Positions 1 through 7,828 of a DNA stretch of 14,040 bases are shown in pieces. Numbering within the stretch: the stretch's first letter is position 1; each line of letters opens with the position of its first letter. Origin of the DNA: Gammaproteobacteria bacterium. Its GTDB lineage: Bacteria; Pseudomonadota; Gammaproteobacteria; Pseudomonadales; Pseudohongiellaceae. The notes under the pieces were generated by a model. The model was not told the origin of the DNA. It ran no database searches and was given only the letters and a program-made list of their open reading frames with translations. The translations under genes were made by a program, and so were the position numbers. The stretch covers positions 1 through 14,040 of the forward strand of contig DMJN01000146.1 in the NCBI GenBank assembly GCA_003451715.1, in the 5' to 3' direction.

Positions 1-1898
1 GTATTCTGTGAGACGGTAAAACTCAGCGATTCGTAGTTGCTGAGATTAATCGGAGTAGCCAATTCCAGCACCAGCTCTGCATTGGCGTCGAAGCGCTCGT
101 CCCAGGCCAGCGCCAGCACGTGAGAATCCAGCACATTGTATTTCAGCCCCTGCCACACTTCGCTCCATTTGCTGAGTCCGCGGGTATGGATTACAAGCTT
201 GTCCAGGGTTCCGGTACCGAGATTGCCGTCTTCTTCGAAATTAGCCAACCAACGCGTGAACAGCTTCTGAAAATTGTTCACGTAAAACGCATTGGGCAAC
301 CAGTCTGTGGCAAACCTGGCATCCTGAAACAGCGGCAGGTAATCCGTATTCTGCTTATGGGTGATGTCCAGGAAGGCAGAGAAATAGACTTCCGCTATCT
401 TGCGTTGATCTGCCTCTGGCATGATCGAGGCCTTGCGCAGAGACCAGCCGAGTAGCGTATCTGCATTTCCCCAGGACGAGTTGAACTGCCCGTGGTTGGC
501 ACCAAGCACGTACAATGCCGCCTTGAACTGATCCGAATTATTCAACTGTGCACGATTGAACTGCCGGATGCCGGCAAATGATCTAACGTCCCCATCGGTG
601 CTGCCATGAATAACGAAGTAATTCGTATCCTGCATCGGTGTGCTGAAATTTCTCGGCTCGTACTGGCCGTCCACCGGCGCGATGGAGATGATGCCTCTAA
701 TATTGAAGTCGTAATCAAAGGCCAGCGAGCCGTTATCCGGATAATGAGACAGCTGGTTGAAGTAACTGGCGATGGCAACCGCCTCTCCTCCCCTGGAGTG
801 CCCGATCAAGGAGATATTCCTCATGTCGACCTTGTTGTGGAATAAGTGGCCCTGAGTCGAGTTCCAGTCACGCCACTGCCTGAGATGTTCCAGCAACATC
901 CAGCCACGCGCATCATTCTCCTCCTCGAGGCCACCCTCGACAGGATTAACCATGTCCCCGATTGAGGAGTTAAGGAAATTTTCATCCACCGAGGCGAAGA
1001 TATAGCCACGGCTGGCCAGTAACTGGCCGAGATATTCATAGCCCGGGTCGGAGAAGTCTTCCATAGCGTGATTGCCATGCACGATGAGTACCAGCGGGTA
1101 AATTCCCGAGTCCGCCGGATACCAGACCCTGGCTTGCACCGGCAGCTCTGTTGAATCGAATCCCCAATAGCCGGTCCTCGACCAGCCGATGATACTTTCC
1201 CAGTTGTCGATCAACTTCGAGCCATCGACTGCAGTGGATCGAAAACCAACCGCCTCCCCAAACTCAGATCGGTGGCGATCGCTGCCGCTACCATAAGTGG
1301 TGAACCGCACTTCATACTCACCAGCCAGCGAAGGATCCGGCAAGTCCAAAGTCTCATTTTCTAACTGATAATCAACAAACGCGGGATTAGGCTCGATGTA
1401 GCGAATAAAGCTGAAATAGGCAATAACGCCAAGACCGATAACCGCAGTAGTCAGGAGTCCGAGCGTGACTTTCTGTACCCGTGGATTAAATTTGTCGGTG
1501 GTGAGCGTGCCAATCGTACCTCCGAGAAACACAATGCATAGCAGCCCGCCTGCGTATAGCACGAGCGCTGCCGTCAGGCCGAATTCCCCCAGCAGAAGAG
1601 CCAACAGTGGCAGCGCCGTGACAATCGCGATGGTAAAGAATCTGGGAAGACGAACCAGAAGGTGAATCAACAGGAAAACCAGCAAGCCAACCAGCAGCAT
1701 CGCCACATAGGCTACCGCAAAACCGAGTACCTTCCAGACGGTGAAGTCGATGATGAGAAGCGGCCAGGCGATCATTAACAGCAGTAATAACCAGGCAGCG
1801 AGCAAGGCCACAACCGAGAACCGCCATGCAGCATCTCCCGGCGTCAGGGCCGTCTTCAAGCGTTGATAGAGTTGTTTGAGTCTGGAGAATATTTTCAT
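1..1898 (-). CDS. Membrane-anchored alpha/beta hydrolase (C-terminus beyond left edge)
   Basis: The frame is open from an ATG at 1898 to the left edge, giving 632 residues with no stop in the window, so the C-terminus is missing. About five hydrophobic helices come first (roughly residues 26-50, 54-82, 87-104, 108-132 and 143-163). They are followed by a long soluble domain. That domain has an alpha/beta-hydrolase pattern: VHGNH at 273-277 (likely oxyanion loop), a nucleophile elbow GHSRGG with Ser368, a candidate acid Asp435 in HGSTDGD, and a candidate His469 in GANHGQ. From about residue 600 a beta-strand-like stretch suggests an extra C-terminal domain. The family resembles dienelactone-hydrolase, chlorophyllase and PAF-acetylhydrolase-like enzymes; the substrate cannot be read from sequence. 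The catalytic part is probably periplasmic or membrane-facing. It is the third gene of a leftward group, 76 bases after its neighbour. Confidence 0.85.
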   Translation of the reverse strand, partial: MKIFSRLKQLYQRLKTALTPGDAAWRFSVVALLAAWLLLLLMIAWPLLIIDFTVWKVLGFAVAYVAMLLVGLLVFLLIHLLVRLPRFFTIAIVTALPLLALLLGEFGLTAALVLYAGGLLCIVFLGGTIGTLTTDKFNPRVQKVTLGLLTTAVIGLGVIAYFSFIRYIEPNPAFVDYQLENETLDLPDPSLAGEYEVRFTTYGSGSDRHRSEFGEAVGFRSTAVDGSKLIDNWESIIGWSRTGYWGFDSTELPVQARVWYPADSGIYPLVLIVHGNHAMEDFSDPGYEYLGQLLASRGYIFASVDENFLNSSIGDMVNPVEGGLEEENDARGWMLLEHLRQWRDWNSTQGHLFHNKVDMRNISLIGHSRGGEAVAIASYFNQLSHYPDNGSLAFDYDFNIRGIISIAPVDGQYEPRNFSTPMQDTNYFVIHGSTDGDVRSFAGIRQFNRAQLNNSDQFKAALYVLGANHGQFNSSWGNADTLLGWSLRKASIMPEADQRKIAEVYFSAFLDITHKQNTDYLPLFQDARFATDWLPNAFYVNNFQKLFTRWLANFEEDGNLGTGTLDKLVIHTRGLSKWSEVWQGLKYNVLDSHVLALAWDERFDANAELVLELATPINLSNYESLSFTVSQN

Positions 1899-1974
1899 AG
1901 ACACAGCACCAGCAAAAGGAAATAGGCTCTGAGGAATGACGGCCCGATTTAAAACTGGTTACAGGGAGACCGCT

Positions 1975-2586
1975 CTAGGGTACCTGATTATTCCGATCAA
2001 ATACCCGCACGAGGTCTATCGGCTCCCTGAAAGCATTTGGTTGAATCAGCATTTCGATACGCAAGCGATTTCCATCGGCTTCCAGAGTGTAAGTTTCCAC
2101 AGTGAATCCCCCATCTCTGGGCCGCGCCTCCACAACCAGCGCACCCCCTTCCCAGTTAGCCGAAGACCAATCCTGTCCTCCTTCTATATAGAAATCATTC
2201 GCAGTGGTGCGACGCCGGCGCCCATCTGTGTGGAATACCCTCACGTAATTATCGGCATAAGCAAATCGAAACTCCGGTTCTGTGTAATCGATGCTAAGGA
2301 TATCGTCGTAGGAGATTCGGTCATATAACTCCTGTTCTGGCGGACCACCCCGATAGAAATCCTCTTGTCTGTTAAAAAAGCCACGGCTGTCACGCCCCCC
2401 GCCTGCCTCAATAGCCTCTGCTACCTGGTCATCGGTGTCATCGCTTAGCTCTTCATTGATTATCCAGCTGCCGATGATGGCCTGCCGAATATCCTGCCCC
2501 TCTACCGTGGACAGGGACAGCAACATGGCTCCTGCACAAACAACAGGAACTGCTTTGTTAAGGTTCAAGTAAGCCAGCATGCTCAT
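1975..2586 (-). CDS. Small exported protein of unknown function
   Basis: A 203-residue protein if translation begins at the ATG at 2586; a second ATG lies at 2580. The open frame extends to 2655, but that start would overlap the dehalogenase gene by 41 bases and bury the signal peptide inside the protein, so 2586 is preferred. No strong ribosome-binding site is visible. Residues 11-26 form a hydrophobic core with a plausible signal-peptidase site just before Gln31. The mature part begins with an IGSW motif followed by an acidic helix-like stretch. It then alternates short beta-like strands, with an Arg-rich turn (DGRRRR) in the middle and a run ending in NRLRIEMLI. The strand pattern and early GSW are reminiscent of small lipocalin-like barrels, but this is only an impression. 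It sits 28 bases downstream of the haloalkane dehalogenase and is probably co-transcribed. Confidence 0.8.
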   Translation of the reverse strand: MSMLAYLNLNKAVPVVCAGAMLLSLSTVEGQDIRQAIIGSWIINEELSDDTDDQVAEAIEAGGGRDSRGFFNRQEDFYRGGPPEQELYDRISYDDILSIDYTEPEFRFAYADNYVRVFHTDGRRRRTTANDFYIEGGQDWSSANWEGGALVVEARPRDGGFTVETYTLEADGNRLRIEMLIQPNAFREPIDLVRVFDRNNQVP

Positions 2587-2614
2587 CCCGTTATCAGTCT
2601 CACTGCCCGCTTTA

Positions 2615-3556
2615 TCAAGCGATGGATTGACGCCACTCAGCAATGGCCTTCCCAATTTCTTCCGGCGAATCTTCCTGCAGAAAATGATTGCCCGCGACTG
2701 TCACTTCCTGCTGATTCGGCCAGGAACGACAAAATTCCCGCTGCGGTCCAATCAGAATCGCTCCCGGCTCGGCATTAATAAACAGCTTGGGCACATCAGA
2801 CTGCGACAGCCAATCCGCATAACCCTGCACCAATTCCACAACCTCAGCAGGTTCTCCTTCAATAGGAATCTGCCTGGGCCAGGTCAGCGTCGGCCTGCGA
2901 TCTTCACCCGCATTCTGAAATGGCCGTCGATAGACCTCCATCTCCTCATCAGTAAGATCCCTCAATATAGAGCCAGGTAGCACTCTTTCGACAAAGGTAT
3001 TCTTCTCCAACACCATCTCTTCACCAGCAGGAGAACGAAACCCCTGAAACACCCCGCGCGCCGCTTCCGGCCAGTCATCCCAGCTAACCGGCCGAACAAT
3101 GCCTTCCATATAGGCAATTCCCATCACCGACTCACGATGCCGATTCGCCCAGTCAAAACCCAAAGCAGAACCCCAGTCATGAATCACAAAGGTCACATTC
3201 TGCTCTACACCCAAGGTCTCCAGCGCCGCATCGAAATAGTCCCGATGCTCCAACAGGGTATAGCGATCCGGCCCGGAATCTTCCAGCTTGTCCGAATCCC
3301 CCATACCAATCAGATCCAGCGCAATACAACGCCCCTGGTCAGCCAGCTGCGGCATGATGTTGCGCCACAGATAGGACGAGGTAGGATTGCCATGCTGAAA
3401 TACGATGGGATCGCCCTCGCCCATCTCCACATAGCTCATATTCTTGCCGTTAACATTAACGGACTTCTTAGGATGTTCCCTGGCACTCAACATCGCTCTC
3501 CCCAATAACAAACTAAAACAGACCCCGAGAATAAACCGGACACCAGACGTTTTCAA
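2615..3556 (-). CDS. Haloalkane dehalogenase, LinB/DmbA-like (subfamily II)
   Basis: An alpha/beta hydrolase expected to cleave carbon-halogen bonds of haloalkanes, giving alcohol and halide. The sequence follows remembered LinB of Sphingobium closely with a constant offset of 19. Nucleophile Asp127 and halide-binding Trp128 lie in IHDWGS, second halide-binding Asn57 in QHGNPTSS, catalytic acid Glu151 in YMEG, and catalytic His291 in [11 protein letters not shown]. These match LinB Asp108, Trp109, Asn38, Glu132 and His272. The longest start is a TTG at 3556, preceded by GAGGGA, and gives a basic, hydrophobic leader ending in an AMLSA-like cleavage site (313 residues). An ATG at 3493, preceded closely by GGGGAG, gives 292 residues, near LinB's 296. 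Either start is possible. It is the first gene of the leftward group and faces the acyl-CoA ligase. Confidence 0.9.
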   Translation of the reverse strand: MKTSGVRFILGVCFSLLLGRAMLSAREHPKKSVNVNGKNMSYVEMGEGDPIVFQHGNPTSSYLWRNIMPQLADQGRCIALDLIGMGDSDKLEDSGPDRYTLLEHRDYFDAALETLGVEQNVTFVIHDWGSALGFDWANRHRESVMGIAYMEGIVRPVSWDDWPEAARGVFQGFRSPAGEEMVLEKNTFVERVLPGSILRDLTDEEMEVYRRPFQNAGEDRRPTLTWPRQIPIEGEPAEVVELVQGYADWLSQSDVPKLFINAEPGAILIGPQREFCRSWPNQQEVTVAGNHFLQEDSPEEIGKAIAEWRQSIA

Positions 3557-3662
3557 TCAACACAATCCCTCACGCGACAGCACCGCGTTGCGCTAGCAAC
3601 GTGGCCTCCCCCCTCCCCCAACAACTCCCGTGGTACACACCCTGCCAGCCACACACCGAAAA

Positions 3663-3684
3663 GAATACTGAAGCCTAAGTATTC
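3663..3684. promoter_or_regulatory. Dyad, possible operator
   Basis: Perfect 7-bp arms GAATACT and AGTATTC are separated by 8 bases. The dyad lies in the divergent gap, where a dimeric repressor could control either gene. No regulator gene is nearby, so the role is inferred from position and symmetry only. Confidence 0.3.
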
Positions 3685-3696
3685 AAGAGTGGGGGC

Positions 3697-3780
3697 CGTA
3701 GTTGATCCTGAGCGACTAGCGCCAGGGATGGACGCGGGACTAGGCCAGGGATGGCCGACCGGAGCGAAGAATCAACTGCG
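3697..3780. repeat. Structured palindromic repeat element
   Basis: Outer arms CGTAGTTGAT (3697-3706) and ATCAACTGCG (3771-3780) are inverted repeats with one mismatch. Inside lie two direct copies of GACTAG(C)GCCAGGGATGG at 3714-3731 and 3738-3754. The second forms GGCC-AGGGAT-GGCC, a hairpin with loop AGGGAT. The first can pair GCG with CGC around the same core. This layout is that of a dispersed, BIME-like intergenic repeat. Whether it recurs elsewhere cannot be seen from this window. Confidence 0.5.
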
Positions 3781-3826
3781 GACCTCACTCGAGATTTACC
3801 TTATACGCACCAGACCAGCCAGCCAA

Positions 3827-3856
3827 TTGAACAAGCCCCCAATAATCAGCTATCCT
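3827..3856 (+). promoter_or_regulatory. Weak candidate sigma70 promoter for the acyl-CoA ligase
   Basis: TTGAAC (3827-3832) and TATCCT (3851-3856) are separated by 18 bases, each matching four of six consensus positions. It lies 51 bases before the chosen ATG at 3907. Confidence 0.25.
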
Positions 3857-3906
3857 GCGCATCCGCATCACAATCTAGAAGTAGCAAGAACACGGGAGAA
3901 CACCGA

Positions 3907-5544
3907 ATGACTATGCAGAACACGCCTCTATTGATGTCACGCATCCTAGGCCGAGGCGCCATACTGGACCCGGAGATAGAAGTCGTCACCATGCAGGCCG
4001 ACGGCACCCATCGCCAGACTCTGAAGCAGACCTGGGACCGGGCCAGCCAGGTAGCCCATGCCCTGAAGGCACACGGCATAGAAGTTGGCGATCGCGTTGG
4101 CAGCTTCATGTGGAATAACTATCGCCACCTGGAGCTCTACCAGGGCGTGCCCTCCATGGGCGCCGTACTGCATACGCTGAATATTCGGCTCTCGCCGACG
4201 GACCTCGAATACATCATCAATCACGCCGGTGACCGAGTCATCTTCGCCGACGAAGACTTACTGCCACTGTTGGAACCACTGTGGGGCAAGATCCCCTGTG
4301 TCGAGTTGCTGATAGTCTGCCGACATGGCGAAGGCGGCAGCAGCACATTCGAAAACCAGATTGACTATGAAGAATTTATCGGTGTCCAATCGGCCGTATA
4401 CGACTGGCCAGAAATCGATGAGACTTCTCCCATGGGGCTGTGCTATACCTCTGGTACGACAGGCAAACCCAAGGGAGTGATGTATACCAATCGCTCCACC
4501 TACCTACATACGCTAGGCGAGTCACTAACCGATTCCATCGGTCTGTCTTCACTTGATTCACTGCTCGGTATCGTACCGATGTTTCATGCCATGGGCTGGG
4601 GATTGCCCTTCGCCGCTTCCATGTTGGGTTGCAAGCAGATTATGCCGCATCGCTTCATGATACCCGACGTGTTTCTCAAACTGATGGTGGAAGAACAAGT
4701 CACTATTTCCGCTGGCGTACCGACTATCTGGCAGGGCGTGCGAGCCGCACTGGAAGCTGAGCCAGAAAAATATGACCTTTCCATGCTTGGCCGGCTTACC
4801 TGTGGCGGCTCTTCACCACCGGTAGAAATGATGCGCTGGTACTGGGAAACCCACCAGGTAGAGATGATCCAGGGTTGGGGAATGACTGAGACCAATCCCC
4901 TGGGTACCTTGTCACGCAAGGTCGCCAAGCGTTCCCACGTCAATATTTCGGAAGACCAGCAATTTGAGAACATCGCCAAGGCAGGACTGGCTATGCCGGG
5001 TCTGGACATCGAGATCTTCGATGAAGAGTGGAATGCGTTACCCCACGACGGAGAAGCTGTCGGTGAGTTGTGTATTCGCGGACCCTGGATCGCCTCGGAG
5101 TACTTCAACGATCCGCAACCGGACAAATTTCATGACGGCTGGCTGGTTACCGGTGATGTGGCTAAGATTGATCCCGAACAATACGTCATTATTGCGGATC
5201 GTTCCAAAGACCTGATCAAGTCCGGAGGTGAATGGATTTCCTCGGTCGACCTGGAGAATCACATCGTCGCCATGGCGGGCGTAGCACAGGCCGCAGTTGT
5301 CGCTCAGCCACATCCGAAATGGGACGAGCGACCGGTGGCTCTGGTCATCATGAATCCTGATACCCCGTTGGATCCTGCTGCAGTAATGGAACACTGCACC
5401 AGTACATTCGCCAAATGGCAACTACCCGACGAGATCATTGCAACCGATAGTATCCCGCTTACATCCACAGGCAAGATTGACAAGAAGGCGATCCGGGCAC
5501 GGCTGGATGAGGAAGGCTATCAACTCCCGGATTTACGAGGCTGA
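3907..5544 (+). CDS. AMP-forming fatty acyl-CoA ligase
   Basis: Activates a carboxylic acid to its CoA thioester through an acyl-adenylate, using ATP and CoA in the cytoplasm. The chosen ATG at 3907 gives 545 residues and follows GGGAG by nine bases. The longer open start at 3751 would add 52 low-complexity residues encoded by a repeat. Adenylate-forming motifs are complete: P-loop [11 protein letters not shown] at 180-190, QGWGMTE at 322-328, Asp417 in TGDVAKID (ribose binding), the [15 protein letters not shown] hinge region, and catalytic Lys523 in TSTGKIDKK near the C-terminus. Length and motif style fit medium- or long-chain fatty acid ligases of the AlkK/FadD3-like branch rather than acetyl-CoA synthetase. 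It is probably the activating step for the acyl-CoA genes at 7825-12446, though it is not adjacent to them. Chain preference cannot be deduced. Confidence 0.93.
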   Translation: MTMQNTPLLMSRILGRGAILDPEIEVVTMQADGTHRQTLKQTWDRASQVAHALKAHGIEVGDRVGSFMWNNYRHLELYQGVPSMGAVLHTLNIRLSPTDLEYIINHAGDRVIFADEDLLPLLEPLWGKIPCVELLIVCRHGEGGSSTFENQIDYEEFIGVQSAVYDWPEIDETSPMGLCYTSGTTGKPKGVMYTNRSTYLHTLGESLTDSIGLSSLDSLLGIVPMFHAMGWGLPFAASMLGCKQIMPHRFMIPDVFLKLMVEEQVTISAGVPTIWQGVRAALEAEPEKYDLSMLGRLTCGGSSPPVEMMRWYWETHQVEMIQGWGMTETNPLGTLSRKVAKRSHVNISEDQQFENIAKAGLAMPGLDIEIFDEEWNALPHDGEAVGELCIRGPWIASEYFNDPQPDKFHDGWLVTGDVAKIDPEQYVIIADRSKDLIKSGGEWISSVDLENHIVAMAGVAQAAVVAQPHPKWDERPVALVIMNPDTPLDPAAVMEHCTSTFAKWQLPDEIIATDSIPLTSTGKIDKKAIRARLDEEGYQLPDLRG

Positions 5545-5550
5545 CAGATT

Positions 5551-5592
5551 GGGGACACTGATAACTTAATTTATTAGCTTATCAGTGTTCCC
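5551..5592. terminator. Long hairpin between convergent genes (terminator or REP-like)
   Basis: Arms GGGGACACTGATAA (5551-5564) and TTATCAGTGTTCCC (5579-5592) pair with one mismatch, and the inner bases can pair further. It lies six bases after the ligase stop and four before the stop of the convergent gene, so it could end transcription from both sides. There is no clean T run after it, and the GGGGACA edge resembles REP-type repeats. Confidence 0.5.
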
Positions 5593-5596
5593 TTGC

Positions 5597-6607
5597 CTAA
5601 TTAGTCGGAGCGTACTCTGCTCCTTCAAAATCAGCCCGCCGGGCACCAGCCAGAATGCCCGGTAGCGCATAGTTGCCCTCGTGACAGGCATATTCGAATA
5701 GCCGCTCCCCGTTCCGGTTCATAGGCAACTCCCCACTCCAGGGTTGTGAATAGTTTTGCGGATCTTCCACCGTAAACTGATACAGAATGGTGTCATCGGC
5801 AGTACGCGTGAACCGTTCGGTCACTTGCATCTGACTTGAGGCGTAAAATCGATGTTCCAGCGAGGAGCGCATGCTCTGCTGTGGATGAAAATTGGTGGTG
5901 ACTACCACCAGCGAATCGTCTTCGTAGTAGCCGATCGAATCACCCAGCCATGGATACATCGGGGGTTCCTGGAAGTCCGCATCGATTCTCACGATGCGGG
6001 CGTCATGGTTCATCTCGGCCAGTAAAACCACATGCTCTTTGGTCTGCACGATCTGCGTGAGATTGTTATACAACACCGGCAACTTCGGCGGCCCGCCAGA
6101 GGAGCCAAACCCCACAACGCAGCGTTCCCCGAGGGGACGCACCTCGGGTCCGTCATAGGAATTACGCAGTGCCATAGCGGCTGCAAAATTTGCCTCACCC
6201 TGTTCGCTATAGGGTAATTTGCCATCCGCCGGGTCAATCAGAATGGAAGTGCGGATCTCATCGTTAACCACCGCCAACCGGCTGCCCGGATCCGTCCAGA
6301 AACTGTTGTAACCGCCAACGTTGCGCCCCGCCGTGGGTGCTTCCCGGTCGGGATCGCTGGGCGCATTACCCGCTTCCATCATTGCCTGCACCATGGATTC
6401 GATGCGGATTGCTTCTTCTTCGCTAATAACCAGGTTGCCGCTAAAACGTTGCGCACGCTCCAGGTTCGTCTGGGTGGCAATGGACCAGGTACCCTGCAGG
6501 TCCGGACTGCCGAATTCCGTAAGTGGAGCGATGTAGCCCGTCTCTGCAGCCCACGCGTTGACTGTGAAAAGTGCACCGATTACACACAAGAACTGCTTTG
6601 ATTTCAT
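5597..6607 (-). CDS. Exported protein of unknown function
   Basis: The ATG at 6607 follows AGGAGG by six bases, a near-perfect ribosome-binding site, and gives 336 residues. A longer open start at 6640 would add 11 residues before the signal peptide and is rejected. The N-terminus MKSKQFLCVIGALFTVNAWA is a clear signal peptide with an A-W-A cleavage site, so the protein is exported. The mature part carries PDLQGTW near its start, ERCVVGFGSSGGPP in the middle, YNN...QIVQT, EMNHDARIVRID, PWLGDS and a VVVTTNF strand. From memory, these motifs recur in a large family of secreted proteins from Acidobacteria and environmental proteobacteria whose biochemical role is not established. No catalytic motif is recognised. 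It is monocistronic here, convergent with the ligase and divergent from the FGE gene. Confidence 0.85.
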   Translation of the reverse strand: MKSKQFLCVIGALFTVNAWAAETGYIAPLTEFGSPDLQGTWSIATQTNLERAQRFSGNLVISEEEAIRIESMVQAMMEAGNAPSDPDREAPTAGRNVGGYNSFWTDPGSRLAVVNDEIRTSILIDPADGKLPYSEQGEANFAAAMALRNSYDGPEVRPLGERCVVGFGSSGGPPKLPVLYNNLTQIVQTKEHVVLLAEMNHDARIVRIDADFQEPPMYPWLGDSIGYYEDDSLVVVTTNFHPQQSMRSSLEHRFYASSQMQVTERFTRTADDTILYQFTVEDPQNYSQPWSGELPMNRNGERLFEYACHEGNYALPGILAGARRADFEGAEYAPTN

Positions 6608-6819
6608 GGTATTCCTCCTGCCTACAGGCCTATCAGGCACATTATGACACCGTTCGGAGCAAGTTACTGCTGCGCAGTTTTCAGGCAGAAGATGCAGTCA
6701 CATCACTTTTAGAGTATGCTCCCGACCTTTGATGAGGGTACACTTGAAAAACACCGCCGCATCGCCACAGTGCGTTTGAGAAGCGGAGTCGCCCTGGGGA
6801 CACAGAGTAGTAGCCGTAT

Positions 6820-7828
6820 ATGAAAGATCCGATGCAGTTGGCATGTGGGGCCACATTTGTCGTCGCCGTCTTTTTACTGGATAACTATCTGGTTATCGAA
6901 CCCTCATCACTTCCAGCACCTGAGAATATGGTCTGGATCGAAGCTGGTTCATTCGTCATGGGCTCCGATTCCGGGCTTCCCGACGAATCCCCGCCCCATC
7001 AACTGGAAATGTCTGGATTCTGGATAGATCAATTCGAAGTCAGTAACCGAGACTTCGAAGCATTTGTCACGCAAACAGCCTATACCACGCAATCGGAAAG
7101 CAATGGCGATTCACTGGTATTTAAAACGCTGTCTCGCCAGGCCCATAAATTCCCGAACCCTCGCGATTGGTGGAATCTGGTAAGTCAGGCCGATTGGCGA
7201 CACCCCCCACGGACCCACTGCCTCTATCGAAGCAATCGCGGATCATCCTGTTGTGCAGGTTAGCTATAACGACGCGCTTGCCCATTGTGACTGGGCAGGC
7301 AAAGAACTGCCTACCGAAGCACAATTTGAGTACGCGGCACGCGGCGGTAAAGAAGGCAATATCTATAGTTGGGGTGACGAGCCGCTACACCGGCACAAGG
7401 CTATTACCAACAACTGGCAGGGAGCCTTCCCATTCAAGAATGAGAATTCCGATGGCTATGAGACAACCGCACCAATGGGCAGTTTCCCACCTAATGATTT
7501 TGGCCTGTATGACATAACGGGTAATGTCTGGGAATGGGTGTCCGATTGGTATCACCCGAATTACTATGCGAGTAGCCCGAATAAGAATCCCCAGGGTGTA
7601 GAAAAAACTGAGAGCCTCGACCCTGTCGAGCCCTCACTGGCAAAGCGATGCATTCGCGGCGGCTCCTTTATGTGCAGCGATAACTACTGCAGCGGCTTCC
7701 GCGTCAGTGCCCGAATGCCTGCCGACCCCGATACTGCAACCAATCACACCGGCTTTTGCTGTGTGGTAAACAAAATAGTTACTGACTTCAGCATTGATTC
7801 GAAAGGCAACTGTTCAGAGGGTTCCTAG
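6820..7828 (+). CDS. Formylglycine-generating enzyme (FGE/SUMF1 type), frameshifted
   Basis: FGE oxidises a cysteine of type I sulfatases to formylglycine using a copper-cysteine site. The gene is split into two frames: 6820-7263 and a second that takes over near 7208 and runs to 7828. Removing one C from the C6 run at 7203-7208 restores one 335-residue protein, reading WRHP then HGPTASIEAIADHPVVQVS as expected for the family. Residues 5-24 are a hydrophobic signal or anchor. The FGE domain follows: FVMGSD, a FWIDQFEVSNRDF strand, LPTEAQFEYAARGG, GLYDITGNVWEWVSDWY, then GGSFMCSDNYC. Cys285 and Cys290 (corrected numbering) match catalytic Cys336 and Cys341 of human FGE. Many related bacterial proteins lack these cysteines, so this one looks like a true FGE. 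No sulfatase is in the window. The start lacks a strong ribosome-binding site; ATG at 6832 is an alternative. Confidence 0.85.
7203..7208 (+). other. C6 tract at the FGE frameshift point
   Basis: Six consecutive C residues lie where the FGE coding signal passes from one frame to the next. Five would keep the gene whole. The possibilities are a sequencing or assembly error, a fixed mutation, or slippage. Confidence 0.8.

Larger units (their letters stand above)
3557..3906. other. 350-base divergent intergenic region
   Basis: This gap separates the dehalogenase (leftward) from the acyl-CoA ligase (rightward). It holds a C-rich stretch near 3600-3630, a 22-bp dyad (3663-3684), a structured repeat (3697-3780) and a weak sigma70-like promoter (3827-3856). 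The ligase frame is open back to an ATG at 3751, but that ATG lies inside the repeat, so the upstream part is treated as untranslated. Confidence 0.6.

Noticed and set aside
120..455. 111-residue plus-strand ORF near the left edge
   Set aside because: Antisense to the hydrolase, whose frame stays open for 632 codons with a full catalytic set.
1936..2328. 130-residue plus-strand ORF
   Set aside because: Antisense to the exported protein gene; its sequence has no family pattern.
2587..2655. 23-residue extension of the small exported protein
   Set aside because: Would overlap the dehalogenase gene and bury the signal peptide.
3751..3906. 52-residue N-terminal extension of the acyl-CoA ligase
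   Set aside because: Encoded partly by the repeat element, no ribosome-binding site, low-complexity, and a good site precedes the ATG at 3907.
4584..5126. 180-residue minus-strand ORF
   Set aside because: Lies wholly inside the ligase gene, which has complete motifs; a mirror of its codon pattern.
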